Shown here: piece by piece, positions 9,041 through 21,689 of the stretch
Layout of the letters: each line of letters opens with the position of its first letter
Position numbering within the stretch: the stretch's first letter is position 1
Source of the DNA: Mariannaea sp. PMI_226
Taxonomy: Eukaryota > Ascomycota > Sordariomycetes > Hypocreales > Nectriaceae
Length of the DNA: 64,000 nt
Reading direction: 5' to 3'
Assembly: GCA_024336345.1 (NCBI GenBank)
Contig: JANFOG010000008.1
Span: forward strand, 1,240,001 to 1,304,000
Notes under the pieces: model-generated
What the model was told of the DNA's origin: nothing
What the model saw: the letters and a program-made list of their open reading frames with translations, nothing else
The model's database searches: none
Program-made: the position numbers and the translations under genes

Positions 9041-10956
9041 CTTGGTAGTTTGTGTAATTCAGCCAACTGGTTCTTGGCAAGACATTTTGATATGCACCAC
9101 CACAGTAGCCAGCGACACTGAATATTTCCTTTGTTTACACAGGCATCCTATTGAGGGATGACTTACGAGCGGTTATGATTAATACGGCATGAGCGATACG
9201 ACATGAAAATTGGGTTTTCTGTAGCAACCATTTTCATCAGGTAAGAAGAAAGCCATCAACAGCCTCAACTCTTCGCGTCATCGACTGATCCATCTAGCAC
9301 TTTCGTTCCAAATGAGCAATGCCTCGATGTTTTGAGGAACGATTTATATATCTCTTCTTCTATTTGTTCCTTTGTTTCTTATTTCTTTCGAATTTTCTGT
9401 ACGCCGGTAGTACCGATCACTCATCAGCAACATTGGTTTTCTCATTGTAGTTGGCGTCTCTATACATACCAACAGCTTTGCAACTACAGCATTCCTCAGA
9501 ATCGGGGGTAACTGAGCAAGGACTGGTTATCTCTTGTTATTTTTGACTGGAAAGCCTAGTATTTCTGCCAAAATAGCCATGATATCGTTTCAGCTTGTGC
9601 GCATCTTAGAGAGGCCATACGGTTTATCCCAGTCTTCTTCAAACAAGTCTACATTTGGCAAAACCGACATCTCATTCTCGAAACCAACAAGGCATTTATT
9701 TGTCTCCTTCGATTTCAACCTTTCTTTTCTTTTTTGTCTGTCTCTAATGCTTTATTTTATTGCGATACATATCCCTGCCGCGTTGGAATCGGAGGATCCG
9801 AGTTGGACTCCAGAGCCCTTAGCAGTCTTCAGCCATCAAGGATGGCTCATCAAGAAGTGAGGGAAGAATCCGTCAATTATGAACTTGTATTTACTAGTGT
9901 ATTATACTTCAAAGTCTATACTTGAGCAAGTTCCATATGTTTCACACGAAAGGAAATACTTCATTGGAGGGTCGCACATACTTGAAATCGAGTTCGATCA
10001 GAGAGGATCGCTCAACTGCACGGTATTAAAACACAAGTATCACCGAATCAAAACTCAAGCATGTCCTCCCCTTCTCTTCTGGTGTTGTTGACAATACCTT
10101 GAATTTAGGCACTAGAAAAAACTGCCTTTCTAAGAAAAAAGAAAAAAGAAAAGGGGCCTGTGAGGATAAAAGCACCAGCAGAAACCGGCAAAAGATCAAC
10201 TTTCCCTCCATGAGAAGTAGACCGTACCGGACCTGTCACTCACCATTTGCCGCCATTTGCTGCCCAACGTACACACCTGCAAATCGTCTCGTTTTTAGAT
10301 CAACTCTCTGGTCCTCTCTGGTCTTGGGTTCCAAATTCCGTAGGTCGAGGCTACGGCAAATAAAGTAGGCATCATTTTTTGACATTAGGAGAATAGTAAT
10401 GGAATTACAAAGAAAACAAGTAGAGAAGAAAAAAACAGGAGCAACACCTGAGCGCACGCAGTTGTAAGACATGATAGGAAAAGAGTTTCGTAATTAAACA
10501 AAAAAATAGATGGCCACCATTCTCCATCGCCCATACTGTCAGATGCAATAGTTGCCTCGTTGTATCTTCTTCGCTCCAATATCAGCCCACTTCCATCCAT
10601 CATCTGACCGCTGGCCCTCGAGGCCCTTCATCCGATTCGGCGGCCTTCTTATCTTTCTTCCAAATGACGTTTTGTGATACATATCAACTCCCATTCAGTC
10701 CGCGAAAATCCTTACAAAGAAAGGAAAAACCAAAGTCAACCGGGGCTCAGCCAAAATCACTAAAATTTGGATTGGCAGTTGAGGCTATATAACGGGCACA
10801 GTAAATGGGGATCGTGCGGGTATTTGTGCCTCAAGCCTCTGGCCCATGAGTATGACGAGTACAATGAAAAAATCGTGAGCCATGTCCCCGCGGCCCATCT
10901 AAGCGGCGTCGTTATTAAAATCGAGGGTATTCGTATTTTGGTGAGTAAGAAATCAT
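9041..10956. other. Convergent intergenic region, 1.9 kb
   Basis: This region lies between the ends of the DUF3716 gene (+) and the G-alpha gene (-) and should hold both 3' untranslated regions. Open frames here are short, lack family resemblance and have poor codon texture. A-rich stretches occur around 10125-10150 and 10420-10440. No tRNA or other RNA gene was recognised. Confidence 0.5.
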
Positions 10957-12263
10957 TTAGATAAGACCACAGAGACGAAGGTTCTCCTGGATAATAATAT
11001 CTGGGGTAAAAAGTTAGCCAAAAACTCGAACTTAAATGTGCATTATTTTGGATATAAAAGTGGTGGAAAACGTACCATTGACAGCAGCCATGACGAAGCG
11101 GATTTGTGTGGTATCAGTGGCGCAGGTAAAATGAGTGTAGATCTGCTTCGTCTCGTGTTGATTCAAGCTCACGAAGCGGTTGAGGATGTAATCGCAAGCA
11201 GCAGCATAGTCGTCACCACCCTCGTAATCGGGGAAATAGTTCTTCATGGGGCTGACAGGTAGCTTCTCCTTGAATCGATCGATCTTGTTGAGGAAGAGAA
11301 TGATAGATGTCTTGATGAACCATCTTGAGTTGCAGATGGAGTCGAAGAGAGTAAGGGCCTCCTGCATTCGGTTGACCGTCTCATCTTCGAACAGGAGCTG
11401 ATCGTACTCCGAAATGGCGACCAAGAAAAGAATCGTGGTGACGTTCTCGAAGCAATGAATCCACTTCTTTCGCTCAGATCGCTGGCCACCGACGTCAAAC
11501 ATGCGGTAGGTCAGATCGCCGATAATGAAGGTAGTCTCGGTAATACCGGTAGTCTTCACACGTGATCGGAGGACATCCTGATCGTTGGGCATGTAATCGG
11601 GAGCGGCGATGCGGGCAATGTTGTCGAAGTAGCTATTGAGTGGTTAGTTGGGGGGTCAGTAAGCATTGCACATGGAGAGGACGCACTATCTAGCCGAGTC
11701 GTTCAACTGATACTCGCGAGATCGCTTGAAACACTCCTGGACACCGCGGTCCTTCCACAGAGCCTCGATAGCACTGCCAACCTCAGGAGGAAGAACATCA
11801 CCCTCGATCTGAGCGGGTTGCATGAAGATGGTCTGGACGTGGTACTCCATTCGCTGGTCCTCGAGAGGAAGCTCGAGCGACTCCATAGCCTCGAGGATTA
11901 CGCGCATCGATTGGACAGTGTTGCTGAAGATGATCTCCTTGAAGGACTCGCGCTCGTCACGGGAGTAGCCACCCTCGTGAATAAGCTTCATCTGCTTGAG
12001 AATGGTGGACTTTCCAGATTCACCAGCGCCTATTCTGAAATTAGAACAGATTCAATGGGGGGCGCCACGGTTGGTTCGTTGAAAACGAGACCGCGCAAGC
12101 TTGAGAGAGAATTAAAAAAAAGTCTGGGGGGGGTTAGGCACATACCAAGAAGCAGCATCTTGATCTCATTGCGCTGCATCATCTTATCCCGCTTGAGCTG
12201 GTTCTCAATCTCCTCGTTTCGGGCCTTGCCCTCCTTCTCCTCTGTGCTCATTCCGCAACCCAT
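10957..12263 (-). CDS. gna1: Heterotrimeric G protein alpha subunit, group I (GNA-1 type), 353 aa
   Basis: Four exons on the minus strand: 12263-12146, 12029-11687, 11632-11076 and 11000-10957, giving 353 residues. All guanine-nucleotide motifs are intact: GAGESGKST (P-loop, about 40-48), RVKTTGITE (switch I with the catalytic Arg), [12 protein letters not shown] (switch II with the catalytic Gln), NKID and TCATDT. The N-terminus MGCGMST carries Gly2 for myristoylation and Cys3 for palmitoylation. The C-terminus CGLI has the Cys that pertussis toxin modifies in Gi-class subunits. This matches GNA-1/FGA1/MagB/TGA1, the plasma-membrane subunit acting between GPCRs and adenylate cyclase or MAPK in growth, conidiation and virulence. 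The last exon codes only the final 14 residues, which form the receptor-contact tail. The helical-domain intron uses GTGCGT as donor. Confidence 0.98.
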
Positions 12264-13540
12264 TTTGATGGTTGGATGGCAGTCGCCTTGATGCTGCTCA
12301 AAGTTGTCTGAATGAAATTGCGATTAATCGGCGGCAGTGCGTCGGCTGGAAAAAAGGAGAAAATGGATGACTAGGTTGAAGCTGATCTATTATCGCCGAG
12401 CGTATGTCAGTTCTGGTTCGTGGCCAGGTTGGGTATCGAAAGGAAGGAGAGAAAGGCCGTCGCCTGTAGATGCAAAGGTAAAGAAAGATGAGACGAGGCA
12501 AGCCAAGTGAAGGCGAAGTGAGGTGGAGTGAAGAGAAAAGGAGAATGGATGGAGAAGCAGCTTTTGGTGTAGCGCGACGGCTGGGGGGTAAGAGAGGCTG
12601 CAATTTGGAGCACGACACACACGAGTCGTGCCAACAAAGGCCCAGCCCGGGGCGGAATCTCTCGCGCCTCCCCTGGACCAGGGGGGGAGTGGGCTGGACC
12701 AGGTGCGAGCTGGGGGGGGGAGGGGTGTATGGGGACTGAAGATGGGTCGAGCAAACGAACCAGGGAAGCAGGACAGGCTTATGGACGATGGAGGGAGCAA
12801 TGAGCCTGCCAAAGCCGAGGCGAGCTGGTGCGAAATGAAGCAGCAGCGCGCTCGAACGGAGATATCGTGAGGTGAGGTGGGTTGGTTTATGGCAGTGGTG
12901 CAACGGAGAAGAAGGGGCGGGCAGCACTGTGGAGAGGGGACAGAGCAGGAAGGACGACTGACCTGGTAAGCTGTATCGTAAAGCTCAAGGTGACCTGTAA
13001 TGGCCCGACACCAACTGATAATGATCGAGGTAAATTGACGAAGATGCGCACGCGAATTATTAATAATCTGAGTAACGAGGGGAGATGGATAGGTTGGGTA
13101 CAAGTATCGTTGTGCCCAGAGATGTCCCCGATACAGGATAGTGAATGGGTAAAGTTCGAAACCGAGGCGAGAAATTGTGAAGGGAAGGGAGAAGAAAGAT
13201 GACCAGATGGTGGAAGACGGAGAGACAATGTGGGTTAGAATGGCTGGATGGCTGGATGGTTGGCCCGCGGGGAATTAGGGATTTCCGCAAGAACAGGCTT
13301 GAGCGATTAGGAGAGATGAAGAGGAGGGGTGGGCGAAACTGGAAATTAGGGGAGGGGAGGGGGGAGGGGACAAAGAGCTTGGTTGATGAGCCAGGCACCT
13401 TTGGGGGAGAAGCAAAAGCTCACAGAGAAAATGGAATGGTAACGGCCACTCGGAAGAGTACAGATTAGTGGATAATGGAACAATGATTTAGCGGGTTTAC
13501 AGTGCTGGGTCGCCTGGGGGCAATTGTTCACTAGAGACAG
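12264..13540 (-). promoter_or_regulatory. Presumed 5' leader and promoter of the G-alpha gene
   Basis: For about 1.2 kb upstream of the G-alpha start the minus strand is strongly pyrimidine-rich (repeated CCTCC, TCTCC and TTCC), as in transcribed fungal leaders and core promoters. Long minus-strand frames occur, but they are low-complexity Pro/Ser/Leu translations and not credible proteins. A guanine-rich block on the plus strand is listed separately. Where transcription starts cannot be read from sequence alone. Confidence 0.5.
12681..12734 (+). other. G-quadruplex-prone guanine block in the G-alpha upstream region
   Basis: The plus strand has G7, G3, G9, G4 and G4 tracts. The part from 12712 can be read as four G4 tracts with loops of 1, 1 and 5 bases, which meets the usual quadruplex rule. 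It lies about 450 bases upstream of the G-alpha ATG. The transcript strand would be C-rich, so the structure would form in the DNA template partner. Confidence 0.7.
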
Positions 13541-16387
13541 GTACCGAAGAAAACACAGTAGCTCAGGCAGGGACTAAGTATCTAATATAGATCCCAACTT
13601 CTGCAGGTACATGCCATGATCATAAATTACGGTACCTCGTTTCTATCCAAAGTGGATGCAGGATGACCATGAGCGTAACCACACTCTGCTTCCAGAGCAG
13701 GCGGATCCCAGGGGACACCAAGACCTCTTTCAGCGGGTTTTTGGCCGTTCTCACCACAGTAGTATGTTAGAGAGAGCGACAGAGCATGCGAAAGGGAGGG
13801 GAGGGGGGTGGTGTTGAGTGGTACACAACCCAATATCCGGCCCATGAGATACCTAGTCTCAGGAACCGGCTGCGTGCCCACCCACTCGTCCGGGGTGAGA
13901 TTGTACATGGCCCCATTTATTTGACAAAGTACACAGTGCATTCTATCTTCAGCGCAGCTCTGAGTTCTCGGCACGTTTGTCTACCTCCCTACCTTGTGCT
14001 CCGTAGAATGGATAATTATTAACCAACCTGAGCATTGAAATAATTGGATGGAGCCCCCTCCAGCCAGTGGATTGATCTGATACGTTTTGGTAAACGGGCG
14101 ATCATAGCAAGCTTCCTGCAGCCGAGCTGCTGCAACACTGACGCACAGTGCCTGCAAGACTCCTCTTCTGTATGTACAATTCTCAGGGTCGACTGCCCGT
14201 CAAATGGATAGAGTACCAATGGGGCATTTAATTAATTACCTACATACTCCGTCCCTGGAGATGGCGATTGAGATGTGACTCTCGTAATATGGCAGCTGTG
14301 GTTCCGCGTACTGAGAGGCATTGTGTGGACAGAGCGAGGTAACTAGTTGTGGCAGCAAAGAAGCGAGCAATGTGTCAGCCTGCATCGACGCACAGAAGAG
14401 GAGCGACTCTCAACGAGACAAGGCCAGTCATTGAGAGAAGAAGGCTGTGGGTGAATGCCCTTCTGTGTACACATTATGACGGCCAAGTCCGTCCGGCATA
14501 TTGCCATCCAATGTTTTTTTTTTCTTCTCTCGGGGACACTTTAAAGGAGGCCCACGGTGGAGAAATGGTGCCATCTCCTGGGCTAATAATGGGCGTCTGG
14601 GCGTCTGAGGGAGCATTGACGAGGGATGCAACTCCGAGCTAATGTCGCGGTGCATACATAATAATTATTACTCTATACATATATATCCATTAGGTAGGTA
14701 GTAGATATTAGGGCCCTCGCTTGGCTGGCAGCGAGAGCCTGCCAATCTGCGGAGTGCGAGTGACTACCTTGCACGGCGTAAAGTACAACATGATGTCCAC
14801 TACGACGGTAGGTGGAAAGAACCTTGTGCGCTTGAACCTGTGATCTGCTTGGACTCTGTAATTAACTGCGGATCTCTGGAACTTGGGGGACTGTAGCCAT
14901 GCTTTGCTGGTTGCAGAGCAACTCTCTTTGGTGGGTGGAGCATCTCATCGATCCCAGACCTAGGTTCGGAATAGCGTCATCCCCCTACAGGAAACTAAGC
15001 CGGGGCGACGACTAGGGTCCAAGGGGCCAAAGCAGACGATCAATGTCTCTTGACGGGGGGGCTTAACATATCCCGCGGGTACGTATTCTACCGGTGCAGT
15101 CGGTAGGTTGGTATTCAGGAACGAAGTCAGGATGGACTGGATGCACAATGGAGCAACGTGAATGGTCAGATTTGTGGTGCAAGAGCGAGGCGGCCAGGAT
15201 TCCTCTCTTGGCCTTCAACCAATTTTCGTGTATTGCCGACCTCAGCGCCAGTCCATCAAGCAGCATAGCCCCAGCGTCACGAGTGTGTGAGGTCCGAATG
15301 GAGTCCTATCTGTTGGTTTCTGGAGTTCGAAATATTCTACAAGTGTTTGGGGCGTCAGCCCTCCAATCGGGAGCCGCAGACAGAAGCCAGTGGCGTTTGA
15401 GCTCATACCACCACAAAGTCGGAACGGCCGTACGGGCGGGATGCACAGGAGTTGGACAAACCGACTGATAGTTAGCGGGTGCTACTGATCCGCAGAAGAA
15501 TGAGGGCCAAGAATAAGGGGCTTGTGTACTCTGTTAGAATGGAACCGCGGAGCTGGTCCAGAAAGACATCCCAGTGGTGGTTCACCTCAGTGGTTACCGC
15601 TCCCTACCTACCTAAGGTACTTCGCAGTCCGTCTATTCGTCCGTTGCAGGTCAGGAAGGCAAGGCTAGGTAGACTACTGCTTTATGTAGGTAAGTAGATT
15701 AGGACAAACGCCCAAACTGGTTTCAACGTTTTGACCACCGGCCGCCAAACTAACCAAACAGGGCCTGCTTGGCCCGAAACACATGTTCCCATGATGAGCA
15801 TACAACACAAATGGCAATTCCTTTGTTCTGCTCGTTTTTTGCCCATCCTTTCTGAGCTCGGTATGTCCGTGATGTCTCAACACACCTACATAACTAGCAA
15901 ATGATGCCGCGCCCTATCCAGGTCGGCCGAGAGGCCCGAGACGCGCCATCTTCGCAGCAGTGAGCAGGTCTCACTGCCACCGCTGGCAGAAGAGTCAGTC
16001 TTGTCGGAGATTCAGCGACGGGGCCCAATCACATCCCCGGCCTGGAGCTCATCGTCTCAATCTCCAATCCCCGATACTAGCCCTATAACTAGCAAACCTT
16101 GCCGTTATACCGCTTCGGCGGCAGCGTCTGTTGCTGGCAGGTCTTTGGCAGCGGTTTAATTGATCGTGAACCATTCATCCGATGCACCTCGTTCCCTCGC
16201 CTATGCGAGCCATGCCTCGTGTAGTAAGAGCTCTCCGTAACTTGGCTACCCAGAAAGAGCCCCAATCCATTTTTTTTTTCGGTTGACTATGCACTTCGCT
16301 TGGCAGCATGCGTGTCTGACCAGAAGTCAACTTGGCAGTTTGCGTAAACTGGCACAGAGGAGACGTGTGTTATGGCGTTCGTATGAG

Positions 16388-16416
16388 CTTACTTGCTTAC
16401 TTGCTTGCTTGCTTGC
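16388..16416. repeat. CTTG/CTTA tetranucleotide repeat
   Basis: About seven CTTR units follow one another. It is a simple microsatellite in non-coding DNA. Confidence 0.85.
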
Positions 16417-19400
16417 GTCGACTGGACGTCATTAGTCTCACTTAGCCTCAGCTTGAGGACAGGCACAAATTTGGAATGGAGTACATCAAGGGGGGGCGTA
16501 TAATAGATATTTACAGCGAGACCCGACGTTGAACCCAAGCTTAACCATAAAGGAAGAAATAAATTAGTTTAAGAAAGCAAAGATTCCGCATGATCACCAT
16601 TTCCCGTGCAAGTGCTACGTTCCCCAAGAATGATGCTATTTACGACTCCATCTGTACTTCTAGAAGCGGGTGATTGCCTTGCCGTTATTGTTCCATTACC
16701 ATGCCGAAAGACCTGCGGACGGTCCGTGGGACGCTTCCAATACGGGGGCTCGCGTTCAGTGGGCTGACCCAATTCATCCACCTCCAATCACAACGTCCAG
16801 CTGCTTCCTTGCTCTCCTGACAGGGATCCTCCCAGACGATTGCTCCCTTCTCCACACAATATCAGCGAGACGCAATGGACTCGCACTGTTCGCCGGACGC
16901 TGTTGGTCGTCTGTCTGTGGAGCCACCAGTGATTTCCAGCAGGAAGAGAAGAAGTCTAGAATGCTGTCTACGCTCTAAAGAGAAGCTCTATGCAGGGCTG
17001 GCCAATGACACATCTTGCCCCCTTCTCTTGCTGCCCGTCCTTTTCCTCCGAAAACTTGCTACAATGAGGTCATATTATTTTCTATCATATATCATTCAGG
17101 AATCACTTAGTCTGGACTGATAATTGGTAATTACCGTGTAAACTTTACGCATATCATTTAAAACCATGTGCTAGTTCGTGAGGTCCCTTGCGTTCTTGTC
17201 CAATGAATGTATGTCCCCAACGCCATAACACCTTTGTGTAACTTGGAAACTTGACGACCTCGCACATGGAAGTCATTGTTTTGTCATTCTTTTTTTTGTC
17301 TTTGTTTACTTGCCTTAAATAGCATTGTGTTGCTATTGACCCGATACTGGTGATTCCTCAATACATATTCCAATGATGAGGCAAGCAACCTGCTACGTGC
17401 GGCCCCGAAAGAAAGTCGGCAAGGTTACCTGGACAATGACCCAGCAAAAACGCCAACTGCATGCATCTGTGCTCTACATGAGGATGATATATTGCCAGGG
17501 TTGACATGTCCAAACCAAACCATAATCCAGTAATTGGCTATGTAACCAAGTGCTGAACCAAACGCTGAACCAGAACCCATGCTCTCAATCTATAATTACC
17601 GCCATCCCACGATTCTTGAAGACTAGTCGGTGCGTCCACGCTACGAATTACACATTCCGTCGAGTTTGTGCGCACCAACCCTGCTTTCTCTCTGGCTCTA
17701 CTTAAAAGAAAATGAGGCTATCTGAACAATGGATCTCGGGTATGATTGATTATCCAACCAGCTTTATTTGATTGGGTGATTCCATTTCGAGCGTTGGACT
17801 GATTCATGTTTGCAAGCTTTATTTCCAGCCTGCAGAGCTCCGCCAAGCTCCGCCAAACATGTAAGGGAGACTTGGCGATAGGCTTGTGCAGTTTGTATCT
17901 TCTTTACCAAAGCCAGTATTTACACATGAATATATATATAGAAAGAAAATATGTATAGATCAGGTTGAAGTAAACGGTATTGTCAACTCTAACGACTCGC
18001 TTTCCCCATTCGCCCGTCCTCAATAAACGCAACCTTGGGGCTCTTTGCCTGGAGGTGATCGGACAGAGGGACAAAGCGGCCTTCTGAACGTGGGGATCCG
18101 TCCTAACAATCCTTAGTTCCAGCCTGGGGTTTCCTGGGTCTCGCGCTGACCCTCATTTCGACAAGAAATAATGCAATTTCACCTCCGCCGAAGCTATAGC
18201 ACGTCGGTGCACGCTCCGTTTCTCTTGGGTAAAATGGTAGTGTGTGGGGACCGGCGTGGGTCGTCGCATCTCCAGCCTCCAAGCTGCATCACTGATCCAC
18301 GAGTCCACGAGACAGGGTGGCCACATGGCAGGGCTCCTCCTGTGTCCTGAGCACACTGGAGACCGCATCATGAGCGCCTTTGCCGAGTATTGAACCGAAC
18401 CAAAAAAGCAATCCACTTCTTCCGAGCACACGGCGCGAGCTGCATGATAAAGGAGAGTGTGTTTCCATTTCCCCTGATCATCCTCGCCTCATAGCGTTTT
18501 GCTATTGCGCTTGGAAAATGCTGTGTATGGTCGATGTGCATTCGTGACAGTTTGGTCCACAGAACCAAAACCCACATGGAACAAGTTGGATGCTACCACC
18601 TCCTTCTTGAGGATGTGAAGCTGCAGGTGCCGCCACAACATCTACGTTATGCATGAACTCTTTTCATTCCGGTAGTGGACAGTCTGCAGGGATGAATGCT
18701 GTTCAGAAGCAGATCAGCATGCCTCACTTCCTAACTATCGTGTTAGAGATTTTCTCCTCTCAGTGCTTCGACCATGTCTCTCTGGCCAGAGACCTATTGT
18801 ATTGGAACACGTTGGGTTTGAAGATGATCATGCTGGGACGATTCTATCATAGGAGTATGGATATGTTTTGCCTTTATACTAGAACCATGCAATGCGTCTC
18901 CGGGAATGTCTTGAGAAACGCCACCGCAACCGGCGGGACCCCAATAGTTGCTGCGACGGGACTCTCACGGACTCCGGACAAAAGTGTTCAGAGGCTGAAA
19001 CATGTTTCGTCTCGTTCGTTTTTGAGAAAGGAACATGCATGGAATACCAGTTCGGCTCTAGAAGCATTGGAGTTTCGATGTTGAGGCTGGTGTGGCGTCT
19101 GTCATTCTCAAACGGTCGTAATGATCTCACATAGTCATGCGAGGCCATAGCTCGACCCTCTCACAGTTTGACACGGTAGTTTTCGTAGAAGACGGGCTCA
19201 ACTTTGGTGACTTGAATACGTTTATCAACATGGTGTGTCGCATTCATCTCTTTGAACTACCTGATCATAGCCGTGAAACGGAATCGTGGAAAGGACATAT
19301 TGGGCCAAATTTTACCAGCCAAAGCGTACGGGGGCCGAAGAACACGCCAGCTTTGGAAGAAATGCCCAGAGAAACTAATACGAATGTTCCATCGTGATTG

Positions 19401-20420
19401 TAATATTGTGGTGGGACTGGCATCGGATGTGCCAAGATCAATCGAACTTGACGCAACAACGAAGAAAAAGCAACTCCTGACATGGTTCACCCACCGCAAT
19501 CAATAACCAACAAGGGATGTTATACGTACAAATGCATGTATCTGAACTTCAGGTCACCAATGGAGACTATTAATTCAGAGTCCTCAAGCTTCCTAATCGT
19601 AAAAAATAGTTGAACAAATATTGCACAGTTAGATATCCGTATCCAACCAACCCTAAGACAAGCATATGCAGGCGGCGATCTTCAGGCAATTTCTAACCGT
19701 GAAAGAATAAGCCAACACTTCCAGTCCACCAATAGAGATAGAAATAAGCGCATAATGCTCCAGAACACGGTAGGATGTAATCAACTTGTTCGCTTCTTCG
19801 TGGTAAGACACATTCTATTTTGTTTTGATGAAGCACTCCGATTGGTATATTGATGCCTTGCGCAGGAGGATGCTAGTGATTCGGTTGGCCTCGAGATGAC
19901 GAGAGCCTCTTTCATATACAAACTAGACAATAGAAAATATATATACGCAAGCCATTGAAATCTAAAGTTGGCGGAAAGCCGATAGATAGTTGCACAATGC
20001 ATTTATTCACCCACCTAGATTCTAGAAGTAAAAACTCGAAAGCAGAATATCGGTTGGGACATTTACAGCGTCTTCTTCGACTTACGGAGCAAGCTCCCAA
20101 CATCCCCGCCCGCAAAAGAGCAATCCTCCCAGAAAAAAAAAACCCCCTGAAAGAAAACGAGAACCCAAGTTTGTTAGCCAGGGAAATGTGCCATAGTATA
20201 TGAATATGTAAACAATACAGCTGTAAGTAGTAGTTCAACGCAATTGTTTATGGAGGAGGTTGGGGGGGAAACACCAAAAACGTTCTCTCGCATTACTGGC
20301 TTGGCAATCGAATCGCTTGAGGTGCAAAGTTGGGTACCTTGGTACTGACCAACGCAACTTTTGTACCGATCTCTAGTGGGAGACCAACCACTTGAACATC
20401 GGCCTCTCTATAAACTCCGG

Positions 20421-20440
20421 GCCAACCAACCAACCAACCC
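20421..20440. repeat. CCAA tetranucleotide repeat
   Basis: Four to five tandem CCAA units lie about 220 bases upstream of the Smr gene start. They resemble tandem CCAAT-like boxes but lack the final T, so a regulatory reading is weak. Confidence 0.6.
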
Positions 20441-20657
20441 AAGCCGATCGCCGCCACCAAGGTAATTATTTGAGCTACGCCGATCTCTCCCAGCCTAGGC
20501 AAGCCTGTAAGCTCCAGTCGGGTTACTATTGTCATTTACCGACTGTACGGAAGCTTTCAACCCCTTCGAACTCAGACGCAACTCCGGGTGCTTTCAGGCC
20601 GCATATCTCGACAAACGCCATTGCCATTGCTTCACGCCTCTCCTACGTTTTGGCAAG

Positions 20658-21689
20658 ATGGCTATTCCTATGAACCGCCTGGGCGGCCGAGGTACGTATT
20701 TCCGAGCTAGAAGGGCGAAACCTGTTTTTCGGCCTGAGATGATTGTGTCGGATACGGCGCGACCTTGGTTTTTTTTAGTATCAGACGGTGAAGCATGGCT
20801 GACAATGGATATCTGTTGCTGCTGTAGCTCTTCGTAGCGGCGATGACGACGATACTGAGCGAGAGTACGACCGCCTGCGCGACCTCGCCCGCGCCGAGGC
20901 CAACAAGCGAAATCACTGCTTCGATCGCGTGCGTTTCCAGCCCCCCATGCCTTCTAACTCTTCATGTCTACCGAACGAACACTGATAATCCGATTTCCAC
21001 AACACACAGTCTCGAGAAGCCTACAATAGCGGCGATGGAGCCGAAGCGAAGCAGCTCTCTAACGAGGGCAAGTCGCATGCGGCCAAGATGGACAATTACA
21101 ACCGACAAGCCTCCGATTTCATCTTCCGCGCCAACAATGCCCCCGGGAAAGTAGAGGCTGACTGCATCGATCTACATGGCCAGTTTGTCGAGGAAGCAGA
21201 ACGGATTCTGGAGGACCGAATCCGCGCCGACTCTGCGGCTGGGCAGACACATCTCCACGCCATTGTAGGAAAGGGAAATCATAGCGCCAACCACGTACAA
21301 AAAGTTTGTGTCTTCATTCCGATGACAGTGAAAGGAGGTAGTTGAAACTTGAGCTAACATTGTTGTGCCAGCTCAAACCGAAAATCGAGGAACTCTGCAG
21401 GGAACTTGGGTTGAGCTATCATACTGAGGACAACGCCGGGCGCATCTATATCAATCTCCAGGGCGATGATGCGAGACCACCAGCGAACAGTGGATATTCG
21501 GGGCACCAGGGCAACTACCAACAGCAGCAGCCACATTACGGGGGTCAGCATCAAGGAGGTCAACATCATGGAGGTCAACATCACGGCGGCCAGCAACATG
21601 GGGGCCAACACCACCAGCAAACGAATCAGGAAGAGGAAGAAGGTGGTCTCCTGCAGCAGCTGGCGAAGATGTGCTGTGTTGTCATGTAG
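20658..21689 (+). CDS. DUF1771-Smr domain protein with C-terminal CaaX motif, 248 aa
   Basis: Four exons (20658-20691, 20828-20928, 21010-21303, 21372-21689) give 248 residues with consistent phases. Residues about 20-80 are a DUF1771 helical hairpin (YDRLRDLARAEANKRN, then AAKMDNYNRQAS). Residues about 95-175 are an Smr domain with the DLHG motif (D99-L-H-G102) and the VGKGNHS motif. Smr domains are found in MutS2 and eukaryotic Cue- or PPR-type proteins and often nick DNA or RNA. A GGQHH-type repeat follows (about 190-215), then an acidic patch. The protein ends MCCVVM: CVVM fits a farnesylation CaaX box, and the preceding Cys could be palmitoylated. Membrane attachment of a nuclease-like protein is therefore predicted but unproven. 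The exon 1-2 junction is the least secure part. Confidence 0.88.
21540..21614 (+). repeat. 15-nt coding minisatellite (GGQHH units)
   Basis: Five 15-nt units in the last exon of the Smr gene encode GGQHQ, GGQHH, GGQHH, GGQQH and GGQHH. The Gly-Gln-His-rich linker lies between the Smr domain and the CaaX end. Copy number probably varies between strains. Confidence 0.92.

Larger units (their letters stand above)
13541..20657. other. Gene-poor stretch, about 7.1 kb
   Basis: No frame here exceeds about 143 codons, and none has recognisable motifs, a credible splice chain or coding texture; the longest (18653-19084, +) translates to a patternless sequence. Short TAGGTA/TACCTA motifs recur (14691-14700, 15602-15620, 15664-15694), as do small tetranucleotide repeats. 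From about 17900 the sequence is more AT-rich. The last part before 20658 should be the promoter of the Smr gene. No tRNA or 5S rRNA was recognised. Unseen noncoding RNA genes or very short genes cannot be excluded. Confidence 0.5.

Noticed and set aside
12298..13398. Long minus-strand frames of 100-237 codons upstream of the G-alpha gene
   Set aside because: They are Pro/Ser/Leu/His-rich translations of pyrimidine-rich leader DNA and are open in several frames at once, a composition effect.
18653..19084. 143-codon plus-strand frame
   Set aside because: It has patternless residue content, overlaps equally long frames on the other strand, and no family was recognised.
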